Positions 1 to 9,254 of a stretch of DNA of 64,000 nt are shown here, in pieces (position 1 is the first letter of the stretch; each line of letters begins with the position of its first letter). The stretch is from Phlyctochytrium arcticum (Eukaryota > Chytridiomycota > Chytridiomycetes > Chytridiales > Chytridiaceae). The position numbers and the translations under genes were made by a program. The stretch is taken from positions 62,001 through 126,000 of the forward strand of contig JAHLKI010000005.1 in NCBI GenBank assembly GCA_025602905.1. Reading direction: 5' to 3'. The notes below the pieces were generated by a model. It was not told the origin of the DNA. It worked only from the letters and a program-made list of their open reading frames with translations, and searched no databases.

Positions 1-289
1 CATGGTCAAAGAAGCGGCTTGTTTATAAACGATAGCTCTTGCTGGCAGTATCCGATCCCCGAAAAACGACTTCATCCAGTCTTAGTGAGTAGGTGGATGC
101 GTCCAGCCTGTTCAGGATTGTCAGTGGCGATTGGCTGTCAATTTAAATCACAGAAGGCTGTAATACAGACAAATACCAAGTTTGTTGATACTAGCCAAAT
201 ACATATATGGCCTGGGCAGAAAAAGCCGTTGATGGTCAAACGGCGGAATGAATATTTGTTGCCCTCGTCGGATCTGGTGAATAATTAAG

Positions 290-420
290 GTTTCAAAGGC
301 CCTTTGGTCGAACGTTCGAAATTCCAAGAATCGAAGATGTGTGAATTTTGACAGGCGGCAGCGGCAAAGTCACGGCTCATTCCCCTTGATGACGTGATGC
401 GATGACACATGCAAATGACC
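290..420 (+). repeat. Dispersed repeat, copy a
   Basis: A segment of about 130 bp running from GTTCGAAATT through TTTTGACAGGCGG and CAAAGTCACGGC to the GATGACACATGCAAAT end. It recurs at 45655-45770 on the same strand and at about 42960-43060 inverted. All three copies lie beside the PAM2 gene clusters. It has no coding frame I trust. It could be a short non-autonomous element or a duplicated upstream region. Confidence 0.6.
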
Positions 421-1377
421 CCAGCGTCGTCGGAGCAGCTGTGAACTGTGAATACAGTGCATCGATGGCATTTCATTATTACCGGTCATAGTGCATTATA
501 GGTGATCTGCCTGATGGTAGTGTGTGTGTCAATGGCAGATTTGGTCTCGTCGTTCATGGAACATGCAATGCGAAAGTAGACCCCGACTGACAGCGGCTGG
601 CTACGATTTCTCAATGGGTATTTTGCACGCGACATACTCGCAATCAGGCGATGACAAATTGTAAAAGACGCGTGGTGTCCTGGCAAGCGGAAGCCAAGTT
701 AGACGCGTTTCGCGTTAAAGGCTTTCTGGGTAAGTGGATCGATGGCGCAGCACACTGAAATTGGCCCGTGCCGTGACGGACACTTTCCGCGACACGCGTC
801 AAAACTGTCTCCTGTCAAAACCCGCTCACTATCCGAAATTCATTCGCCAAAAACCTGCTCTCCCATCACCGGAGAAGTTGACCCTCGCCACAACAAAGAT
901 ATCTCCACGCCATGAACTCCTAACCCATATTATGCCAACAAGCGCACGATCTTCTACTGCGTGGCCTTCCAGTCCAACGGGTCCGTTTCCCGTACCCCAT
1001 TGGCAGGTATGGGGGCCCATCAGCCTCCCCGTACTGGTCAATGGGGAGGGCCCCAAAAGCCGAGGGTAAGTTGTTTTTAAGAGTTACACAAGCTATTGAA
1101 TGCTCATCGTTTACTTTATAGGATCCGTCAATTAGCCGCCATGGATAGGCAGGCGAACGTGGGCGAATCATCGGGGATCACACAAAGTAAGTTCTTTTTG
1201 TGGTTTGATTAGATAGCTTCTCAAATATTTACTGATACGTTTATCTAACAGGCACGAAGCTCACAAAGGACACAGGGGGAAAACCCCGACTTCAAGTCTC
1301 CAATTACTTTCAAGACTGCGGCGGAGACATTACCGGTCCCTCGCCAGACCAGAGAAGCGAACCCTTTCTCTGCCCGA

Positions 1378-1715
1378 ATGGCAATCATGCGCGCAACCAC
1401 CACAACATACTGGACCATGGGAAGGGTGACCATCAAACACCAAGTAAGTACACTCCGCGACGGACGGCACTTGTATATCACTCATGCGTCGGAATCGAGC
1501 AGAAAAAGGTTCGCAAACTTGACTGGAATGTGCATGTGTCCAGCCGTTCGTTAGAACGTACATGCCCCAGCATTTGTACTCGCTGCTCAAAAGGAGCCGG
1601 TAAGCTTTGTCTCAAGAAATAATTGTGGTTACCCGCTAACTCTCTCCATGTACAGGCAGCTGCAGAACCTCACCTCAACCCCCTGGCGGATGAGTTTGTG
1701 CCAATCCCAAAATGA
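1378..1715 (+). pseudogene. PAM2-family gene copy L1, frame broken
   Basis: Three-exon copy of the short PAM2 family. Exon 1 (1378-1443) reads MAIMRATTTTYWTMGRVTIKHQ-like and ends at a clean GTAAGT donor. Exon 2 (1503-1599) keeps the WNV core but has lost about 11 bp where the AEEF residues lie in sister copies. It is 97 nt long, so exon 3 falls out of frame. Exon 3 (1656-1715) still encodes HLNPLADEFVP followed by a stop. The second intron keeps a GCTAAC branch-point-like box. I read it as a decaying copy: the terminal PAM2 is intact but cannot be joined in frame. A fainter relic of exon 1 (YWSMGRAPK) lies at about 1032-1064. Confidence 0.5.
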
Positions 1716-1794
1716 CCTAATTTTACCAATGCCGGCGGAACCAGCAGATTCCTGGCTTTACCCTTGAGAATTTTAAATTCTTTCAAATACAACC

Positions 1795-2198
1795 ATGGCT
1801 CGCTCAACATTTCTTTTCTCTTTGCCTCTGGCAATCATGCGGGCAAAAGACAAGAAATACTGCTCAATGGGGAGGCCCTGGTAAGTCTTTTCCGCGACGG
1901 ATGGCAGAGTATGTTACCAACCTTGTGCTTGAGTAGAAGAAAGCTTTCAAGTTTTATTGGAATGTGAATGCGGAGGAGTTTATCCCCGCCGCTCAAAAGG
2001 AGCCGGTAAGCGTTTTCGTAACGATGATTTCGAATACCTGCTAAAACTCTCCATATACAGGCAATTGCCGCTGCTGCAGAATCTCATCTGAACCCCCTGG
2101 CGGCGGAATTCGTTCCAGCAGCACTTGGACAGAGCTCATTCCTGAACACCCCATCGCATTCAACCATCCATGACCACCGCGCCGTACACGATTCAACC
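1795..2198 (+). pseudogene. PAM2-family gene copy L2, one-base frameshift in exon 1
   Basis: Exon 1 (1795-1880) encodes MARSTFLFSLPLAIMRA...YCSMGR and then lacks one G in the GGGAGGG run, making it 86 nt and out of frame with exon 2. Exon 2 (1937-2005, 69 nt) encodes KKAFKFYWNVNAEEFIPAAQ, a PAM2-like motif. Exon 3 starts at 2061 with the PAM2 motif HLNPLAAEFVP. It has no stop codon before copy L3 and reads in frame into L3's ATG at 2199. So L2 is either a pseudogene or part of a fused L2-L3 transcript. The right-hand copy at 43686-44173 shows the same lesion. Confidence 0.5.
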
Positions 2199-2579
2199 AT
2201 GCCTTCTGCGACTATCATTTTTTCCCTCTCATTGCCCATCATGCGCGCAACAAACAACGTCTACTGGAACATGGGAAGGGTGAGAATCAAACACCAAGTA
2301 AGTACATTCGTCGACGGACGGCACTTGTACATCACTCACGCATCGGAATCGAGCAGAAAAAGGCTCGCCAATGTCACTGGAATGTGCACGCAGAGGAATT
2401 TGTCCAGCCTTTTGATGGAGTGTACATGCCCCAGCATTTGCACCCGCTGCTCAAAAGGAGCCGGTAAGCTTTGTCTCAAGGGACAATTGTGAATACCCGC
2501 TAACTCTCTCCATGTACAGGCAGCTGCAGAACCTCACCTCAACCCCCTGGCGGAGGAATTTGTGCCAGTCTCAAAATGA
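2199..2579 (+). pseudogene. PAM2-family gene copy L3, exon 2 out of frame
   Basis: Exon 1 (2199-2297, 33 codons) reads MPSATIIFSLSLPIMRA..YWNMGRV and ends in phase 0 at GTAAGT. Exon 2 (2357-2463) encodes HWNVHAEEFVQP and carries an insertion relative to L2 that makes it 107 nt long. As a result the final exon (2520-2579), which encodes HLNPLAEEFVPVSK and a stop, is not in frame. The 3' flank (2580-2660) is nearly identical to that of L1, so L1/L2 and L3/L4 look like two copies of a two-gene unit. Alternative splicing could rescue it, but I found no convincing site. Confidence 0.5.
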
Positions 2580-2673
2580 CATTATATTACCAATGCCGGC
2601 GGAACCAGCGGATTCCTGGCTTTACCCTTGAGAATTTTAAATTCTTTACCTACGACGTTACGACGATCCAACC

Positions 2674-3384
2674 ATGCGCAATCAGGTCTTCATCTTTTGT
2701 CTCCCTTTAGCTATCATGCGATCAACCAATACCACTTACTGGACCATGGGGAGGGTCCCTGAATTCTTTACCTACGACAATTCAACCATGCCCACCAAGA
2801 CCATTCTGTTTTCGCTGCCATTGGCCATCATCAGATCAAATGATACTGAGTATTGGACCATGGGAAGGGTCCCGAAAGCCCCGGTAAGTACACTCCCCGA
2901 CGGACGGCAAAACATGTCACTCATCTCGCAACTGAGCAGAAAAAGGCAAAAGCATTCTGTTGGAATGTATATGCGGAAAAGTTTGTCCCGTCGACCGCGC
3001 AGGGACGGGTAAGTTATTCGTAAAGAGTATTGTGAATACTTGCTAACTCTGCAAGTGTAGACCACCGCCGCCGCCGAACCTCATCTCAACCCAATGGCGG
3101 AGGAATTTATCCCGGCATACCTGCAAATTGTACGGACTCTACACCCACCTGTTTATACTCCAATTCCCCATCCCGTCTACTACAACCAATACCGCCGCCG
3201 CTGCCGCCGAATCTCATCTGAGCCCAATGGTAGAGGAATTTGTACCCGAATACCTCAACACTGTATATACCCGGTCCCGCTGCCACCAAAGGAGTTGGAC
3301 GTGTTGCTGCGCCGCATGGAGCTCCTGGAAGGACAGAATTGCCGTTCCTTCTGCTACGGCCAAAATCATCCCGAGCAAGAATAA
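2674..3384 (+). CDS. Short PAM2-motif protein, copy L4/L5 (three exons)
   Basis: Intact left-cluster member, exons 2674-2883, 2940-3008 and 3061-3384, all phase 0 with GTAAGT donors. Exon 1 holds two tandem N-terminal modules, each with a starting ATG (2674 and 2788): FIFCLPLAIMRS..YWTMGRVP and ILFSLPLAIIRS..YWTMGRVPK. The protein is 200 aa from the first ATG or 162 aa from the second. Exon 2 gives FCWNVYAEKFVP (PAM2-like), and exon 3 gives HLNPMAEEFIP (PAM2). PAM2 motifs bind the MLLE domain of poly(A)-binding protein, so a link to mRNA metabolism is likely, but the function is unknown. The C-terminal part is basic, then PPKELDVLLRRMELLEG. A second PAM2-like segment at about 3190-3265 lies in another frame. 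Confidence 0.6.
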
Positions 3385-3725
3385 AGGATTCCATCCTGCT
3401 CGTTGCGTTTCCCCAACGAGACGACAAAACGACAAAATGCCAGACATTCAGCAGCACAACCGTAAAGGGGAACAAGCGAGATACACAATACTGCAACACA
3501 ACAAGCGGAACCCATCATCTTCAACCACTCGACCAACTACTCAGCTACTGCCTTCATCCCCATCAACATCTTTACACCGACCCGAAAAAGTGCGGAAACC
3601 ACAGATATATGTCCAAGTCTCTATCCGCACATACCCACAAGGAGTTTCCCTCACGGAGGTGACAAACTCTCAAATCCTTGCCTTGGCCCAATCTACCCAC
3701 GACCTGGTATCCTTCCCACTTCCAT

Positions 3726-3742
3726 CCCCCCCCCCCCCCCCC
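3726..3742 (+). repeat. Poly-C run
   Basis: Seventeen consecutive cytosines. The exact length is likely to be uncertain in the assembly, and any open frame across it is unreliable. Confidence 0.9.
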
Positions 3743-3869
3743 AAGACACCATACCATCATTTTGGAAATGGACAGAGTGGTCACCCACAGGACTGCAAAA
3801 ACAAAAACTTTACGCAGACATGCGTTCGGCACTCTGCACACAGCAAGATGCCGCGCTCTCCTTGCTACC

Positions 3870-4540
3870 GCCGTTAGCGAGTCACAAAAAAGTAGATTTC
3901 GCTCTCAAGATGCTACCCGCACATATCCCCGTCAAAATGACCTCCACATATGTTATGAGGCCGACAAGCTCTTTTCCTCCTCATCATCACAACTCGTTCC
4001 CACTTTCCCGATTTCCTTCTGGCCTACAAGCTCCCATAGTCCAAAAAACCGGGAGGAAACCATCGCTATCAACCCCATCCGGGATGATATTTGGTTGACT
4101 CAAGGGCAGAGAGAAAACTTATTCAGCGTGGCAACAAACGTTTACTTTGTTTTGCTCTTTATATCTCCACTCTTTTTCTCATTGGAAAGCAAACAGCATC
4201 TCAGTTCTTTCGAGTATCCTCCCGACTTCCAACCCGTCACATTTCGTTCGCCTCGACACACCGAAACACAAAAGTAGCGAGACACAAGCACCCGACTCCA
4301 AGATGCTACCCGCATACCCGCCAAAGTGACCTCCACATACGTTATGAGCTCGACCAGGCCCCTTTCCTCACCATCATCCAACTTTTCCACTTTCCCGATT
4401 TCCTTCTGGCCTACAAGCAAGCATCCACAAAGCAAAAATTCCCGAGTGGTTGTTCGAGAGACCGGCCTTCATCCCTCCACTTTTTGTTATTTGTAAACGC
4501 GGAAAGTCATTTCAGCGTGGTCAAACGTTCATGGTTCTCT
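3870..4540 (+). repeat. Tandem duplication downstream of the left PAM2 cluster
   Basis: The segment around 3875-4140 (containing AAGATGCTACCCGCA, TGACCTCCACATA and CCCGATTTCCTTCTGGCCTA) recurs diverged at about 4255-4540. Both copies end in TTTCAGCGTGG-like or TTCAGCGTGG sequence. Overlapping reading frames of 60 to 200 codons exist, but they have no recognisable domain and cross the poly-C run, so I do not call genes. From 4616 to 4915 I see nothing beyond AT-rich 3' flank of the next gene. Confidence 0.5.
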
Positions 4541-4915
4541 TTATACCCAACGACCACCACAAGTTCAGAAACCAGATCCCGGGCCGCTAAACCGGGCTGT
4601 GGCAAATTGTGCTAAGCGAAACAGCAACGTAGCCAGCAGCTTGAGCAAAGGGGGGGCGGGGTCGTCAAGGTGGTCGCCTATCATGCTTCACTTTCTGTTA
4701 TTTGTAATGTGTTAAACCTCTGATATATATACACGCCTAATATACTACTCGTCACCACAGTACGTGTCTCAATACGAGGGTTGCTTTTAAAACTATATTT
4801 CACAGTCCACGATAAATCACAAACAGAAAAACAACAAAGGCAAATATATGGCAAAAGGGGGGTATACATGTAAAAAATAAAATCATCCAAACATAATTAC
4901 AACAAAAAAAAGTTT

Positions 4916-7660
4916 CTAATTCGAAAGCGAGTCCCGTCGCCGCCCACCATTCTCATCATCATCCGATAACGAATGCGACGAGCAAGAAGTCGTAGTCGTC
5001 ATACTATCCAGAGTTTGCGTGTCGACCTGGTCTTCCGGGATCCGAAGACATCGGAGCGGAAAGACACCTTCCCGGATCAGAGTTGATCTGCGGCGGCGAG
5101 ATGTGCGTTGGGTAGATGACCCCAGGACACCACCGGCACACCACCCGTCTTCCCAGACCCGCCAGACAACGACGCGGTCCCCCTCACCCACCGAGATTTC
5201 GTCGTCGGCGCGCGGGGTGAATGAGCTCAGAGCCGTGAAATGGTGCCAGCGGCTGCTGTTGGTAGAGGTCGAGGAGGAGGAGGAGGTGCGGTTGGAGTGG
5301 GAGGTTGAGGATGTGCGGATGGAGAATTGCGATTGGGAGGATTTGGTGCGGGGGCGAGATGGGCGTTGTTGTTGTTGTTGGGGGAGTGTAGATGGTGGTG
5401 GTGGTGGAATACTTGAAGGTGGTGGTGGAGATGATGATGATGACACCTCATGTTGTAACCAGCTTGACCTCCTGTTCAAAGTATCGTCCTTACTCTCCTC
5501 GGGACAATCACCATCACTCTCTCCCTCCGAATCCGCCCACAAATCGCCCACCAACGACCCATTACTGCCCGATGTAGCCACCGACCCGACACTTTCCCGT
5601 GACGAGACCGACAAGATGGACATGCGGAGCGGTGACGGTCCAATTGGGCCCATATGATGTCGTCGAGCAGCCAAGGGACGAAGCCCCGCGCCGCCGTGCC
5701 GGCGCGATGGGGATGACCGGTGATGAGAGGGAAAGGGTGAGCGGCGGCGTTGGTGGTTATGACGGGGTTGGAGGATGATACTATCCGATGGGACTGGCGT
5801 GGATGAGAGGGTTGTTGGGGATGAACTGCTGCCGGATACCGCCTTCTTTGATGATGAGCTTTTAGAAGACGATGATTTGCCGGATAGAGTTTCTTGCCAA
5901 TGACGTCGCATTTCTTCCCGCTCGCGCTGCAGTTCCAGCTCATGTTGACTGCGGTCTACTTCATCAGCCGTGATGAGCTCGTCTTCCTCGTCCATGAAAT
6001 CAGGCAGAGATTGGGTCGACTTGAGACCAGAAGTATGCATGGCATAAGGGTGACTGTCCTCATCTCTCGATCTCGAAAAAGGCTCACGAGCAAATGGTGA
6101 ATGCACATGGCTGGCATCAATGTAACTCAGTGCGGGAGGCACCGATAAGGGCCGCCTGGAAAAGGTATGGTTGGGAGGTAATGACGCGGCACCCCGATGA
6201 TCAGGTGAGGTTGGAAAAGTTGGCGATAGGCGCCAGGTGGGTGTTGTTTGGTCGGGTGATATCCGGGGTGGTGAAGGAAAGGGTGCATGAAGATTGGGTT
6301 TCGCGGGCATTTTGGTCTGCGAGCGAAGCATGGTCAATAAAGGGGGTAGCGATGACGCTGGCGATGGGGCAGCACTCGAGCGTGAGGGTGTGGATGGTAG
6401 AATTGACATACTAAACATTGAATTGTCCTTGGTCGACGACTGGGTGTTGGGAAATAGGGTAGATGCCTGCGCAGCAGATCCGTTTAAAACCTGAACGGAC
6501 AAATCCTCATGATCTTCAAATCTCGCATATGCACCCACTCCCTGTCCTGCTCCTCCCACGCTGCCCATACTTGCTCGCTTGTTCGCCAGTCCAGTCGATA
6601 CTGCCACTGCTGTAATAGCTCCCCCAACACTGGCCCTGCTACTCCGCTTCGACAGACCCATGTCCCCATCTACCCCAAATGACTCCCGACCAGACATGCG
6701 CCGACGACGCGAGACGACAAATGTTGTGACCATGGCTACGATTAATACTCCCGCCACCGATCCTCCAATCCCACCACCCAATAATGCCATCCGGCTATTC
6801 CGCTCTTCTTGTATTTCCTCGTCGTCCACGGTCTCCGGCTTGGGCCGCTTGGGACCATTTTGATTGCCGTAAGGGGTATTGGGATCGTGAGTGGGATCAG
6901 TTGATGCATCCTCGGTGGGCGCATTAGCAGCCGGCGGGTGAGGAGTGGTGGGACTGTGAGTGGGCGGGGCGGTGGGTAGTTTAGGGGTTTGTGGCTTCTT
7001 GTTCTTCTTATCTTTCCCCGTGCCAGCATTCTTATCCGTCGACTTGTCCTTGTCGTCGTCAGGCTTGGTTTTTGAGTCGGACTGTTGTTGTTTGACACTA
7101 TTCCGAATAGTCCCATCGTGTATCAGTAAAGAGCGAAACGCTGTGCAGGTCATGGATGGTATCAAGGCTAGCGTGCCTCCTGCGCAAGAGCATTGCATGC
7201 AGTTGGCACCCGACTCGGCAAATAAAGAGGCAGGAACTGGTTCATCAATGCTGGTGCTTATGACTTGGGTCTGGCTACCGCTATCCGGGTGTTCACAGGT
7301 GAATTGTGGCCTGATTAGCGGAGTGGTGGCGCATATTGAGTTTGCATCAGCAGCTTTGCTGCATGTATCTTCAAATGCCTGGCAGAGGGCAGCGAAATTT
7401 GAAGTTGCCACTGGGGCGGTAGCGATGAGTGACGGCTGTGACGATATGAGAAGGATGGCAATGGTAAGCCATATAGAGGAAAGAGAAGAGCGTGGTGATG
7501 GTGATGTGATTTTGCGTGATTGTGATGTGGGGGAAAGTATGGGAGATGTTGATGGTGGTTCCCAGGTCAATGGCATCAGAAGCGTGCGAGTCATGACCTT
7601 TGAATGGGTTGAATGCCGATGCGATTTGAGCCGTTGCTGGGATCCTCGTTGCTCTGACAT
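4916..7660 (-). CDS. Single-pass membrane protein with C-terminal SH3 domain
   Basis: One uninterrupted exon, 914 aa. A hydrophobic signal segment (SSIWLTIAILLISS, about residue 60) is followed by a Cys-rich extracellular-type region (about 80-170, motifs CMQCSC, CTAF, CEH), a Lys/Asp/Pro-rich stalk, and a transmembrane helix at about 290-313 (GGGIGGSVAGVLIVAMVTTF) stopped by SRRRR. A long Ser/Pro-rich low-complexity tail ends in an SH3 domain (about 805-878: ALSSFTPRADDEISVGEGD...WEDGWCAGG...GVFPLRCL). This layout resembles fungal Fus1- or Sho1-like sensor and scaffold proteins in outline. Orthology is not claimed. The SH3 should bind Pro-rich partners in the cytoplasm. An alternative start at Met23 would leave the signal segment intact. 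Confidence 0.85.
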   Translation of the reverse strand: MSEQRGSQQRLKSHRHSTHSKVMTRTLLMPLTWEPPSTSPILSPTSQSRKITSPSPRSSLSSIWLTIAILLISSQPSLIATAPVATSNFAALCQAFEDTCSKAADANSICATTPLIRPQFTCEHPDSGSQTQVISTSIDEPVPASLFAESGANCMQCSCAGGTLALIPSMTCTAFRSLLIHDGTIRNSVKQQQSDSKTKPDDDKDKSTDKNAGTGKDKKNKKPQTPKLPTAPPTHSPTTPHPPAANAPTEDASTDPTHDPNTPYGNQNGPKRPKPETVDDEEIQEERNSRMALLGGGIGGSVAGVLIVAMVTTFVVSRRRRMSGRESFGVDGDMGLSKRSSRASVGGAITAVAVSTGLANKRASMGSVGGAGQGVGAYARFEDHEDLSVQVLNGSAAQASTLFPNTQSSTKDNSMFSMSILPSTPSRSSAAPSPASSLPPLLTMLRSQTKMPAKPNLHAPFPSPPRISPDQTTPTWRLSPTFPTSPDHRGAASLPPNHTFSRRPLSVPPALSYIDASHVHSPFAREPFSRSRDEDSHPYAMHTSGLKSTQSLPDFMDEEDELITADEVDRSQHELELQREREEMRRHWQETLSGKSSSSKSSSSKKAVSGSSSSPTTLSSTPVPSDSIILQPRHNHQRRRSPFPSHHRSSPSRRHGGAGLRPLAARRHHMGPIGPSPLRMSILSVSSRESVGSVATSGSNGSLVGDLWADSEGESDGDCPEESKDDTLNRRSSWLQHEVSSSSSPPPPSSIPPPPPSTLPQQQQQRPSRPRTKSSQSQFSIRTSSTSHSNRTSSSSSTSTNSSRWHHFTALSSFTPRADDEISVGEGDRVVVWRVWEDGWCAGGVLGSSTQRTSRRRRSTLIREGVFPLRCLRIPEDQVDTQTLDSMTTTTSCSSHSLSDDDENGGRRRDSLSN

Positions 7661-7687
7661 GCGGGGACCGGTGGGACCAACCGGTTT

Positions 7688-7697
7688 AAATATATGG
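7688..7697 (-). promoter_or_regulatory. TATA-like box upstream of the SH3 gene
   Basis: On the - strand the sequence reads TATATTTAAA about 30 bp before the ATG at 7660. The spacing fits a TATA element with a very short leader, or transcription starting close to the ATG. Confidence 0.45.
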
Positions 7698-7699
7698 AG

Positions 7700-9254
7700 G
7701 AACCTCAGGTAACACTATAGCAGTGGAGTGGAGGGGCAGCTGCTGTCGCGCGTCGGTGGATATTTCAATTGACGTACAAGCGGTCAAGAGAAATTACCAA
7801 AGTCAAGAGGTGCCCGCTGGGAGAAAGAAGTCGCTGCTACCGTTGTGTGAGCAGAACACTCCACTTGCAAGAGATCGGAGTACTCTTATTGGCTGAACTG
7901 AGATTGAGCCCCCATCTTATGTTCCCCCTCTCTATATATAACGATCTTTCTCGGGGCGACGTTGTCGTTTATTCTAAATTTTGTGACTGAACGAACGTAT
8001 CAGAATTTGTGATCAGAAATTGCTCCTATTGCGCTCGATGGAAATAAGATATGTACCTCTGATGCCAGGGAAAAGGAGTTGGGAATGTTTGAAATGGCGG
8101 TTCTTGGAGGGGAATCTTGGTGTGCTGTGCTTTCACCTTTGTCCAGGAGCCGGAACCAACTTGAACAACTTGATGAAGGCAGAGGGCTTTCTGGGTAGTC
8201 CCTGATGTTGCGTGATATATAGTGATGTTGACGGCTTTAGTATGTCTGACCTTGAAGGAAAAGTAGGTTTTTTTAGCATGCAATTGCGAGCTGTCAATTC
8301 CGCGCAATCCCCAGCGACAAACGACGCCCGGGCGGCGGAAAGTTGCTGTTGTTTTTTGTGCTGCTGTCGTCCGCAGCAAAACTTTAATCCGAACCAACAC
8401 CAAAAAAAAAACGGGCAGCAGAAAAAACGGTTCAGAATTCTCCGGCAGATTCTCCTTCTGTTGTTCGTAGCGAACTTTCACTACGACTTTGGCTTAGATC
8501 TATCATGTAGATCCAGCCAGATCCAGGAGCCCGCGTAGAAAAGAACATCACGGAGGAGGTCCTCACCCCCCGTGCGTCCCCCTTCCAAGTTCCATAAGAC
8601 CAAGCCCAAGATCTCCAGCAAAGCCATTGCGCGGCCGTGAATATCCCAAACTGACCTTTTACAAAACTCCCGCTCGCAATTCCTTTCCTTGCAATGTCGG
8701 CAGGGAAATGTCGCGGTGGAAATTCGGTTTTGGAAGTCGTTTAAAGTTGTGATTTGACGAGGTCTATATTGGATCCGGTCTGCGCCTTTTTCGACGTCAT
8801 GAACCACACTCCTCCTTTTTGCTTTTGCCACCGCTTCAGATTTTTCCTTCTGAGATTTTTCTTGATGCTGAATTAGCAAAAGAAAGACTTTGCCAACGAC
8901 TTCCGCTGTACTCGAGTCGAGTGTTCATCCACTTTTGCTGCGTGTTTTCGCGTCCATCCAAATTCCAACTCCTCCAACATTCGGAAAATTCCAAACTGAA
9001 TCCCAAATCTCGGGTGTGGTGGCTGTGTACCCCATTGCGCGCTTTCGGTGAAATGTCGCTGCTGCGCAATTTCGAGATGCAGGGATGTTCTGACTCCTGA
9101 GGATGCCGAGGATGTCGCTCAAGTCACTGCTCAATTTGTATATATGATGTGTGATGTAGTTACATATGTCTAGTGAAAGTAAATTTTTGACTTAACAAGA
9201 CGCAACCCCGATAAACTGCCTTTGCGTCATGCATATACGCATCTACCATCCATT
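7700..9254. other. Intergenic region without a supported gene
   Basis: It holds the upstream region of the SH3 gene, a TATATATAA box at about 7934 on the + strand, and AT-rich DNA. A 132-codon frame at 8481-8879 (-) has basic and Cys/His residues (CRHCKERNCEREFC) but no recognised fold, no clear start context and no flanking exon. I leave it uncalled. The 3' flank shared by the Gag-like array begins at about 9130. Confidence 0.5.

Noticed and set aside
1032..1064. Further PAM2-family copy before L1
   Set aside because: Only YWSMGRAPK is recognisable; no matching exons 2 or 3 follow, so it is noted as a relic only.
3128..3877. 249-codon + strand frame containing a PAM2-like segment
   Set aside because: It crosses the 17-bp C run and uses a frame different from the spliced L4/L5 model. 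Only the PAM2-like segment is kept, as a finding.
5019..5657. 212-codon + strand frame
   Set aside because: Antisense shadow of the low-complexity Ser/Pro tail and SH3 part of the - strand gene.
8481..8879. 132-codon - strand frame with CRHCKERNCEREFC
   Set aside because: Cys spacing does not match a zinc finger I know and there is no supporting exon or start context.
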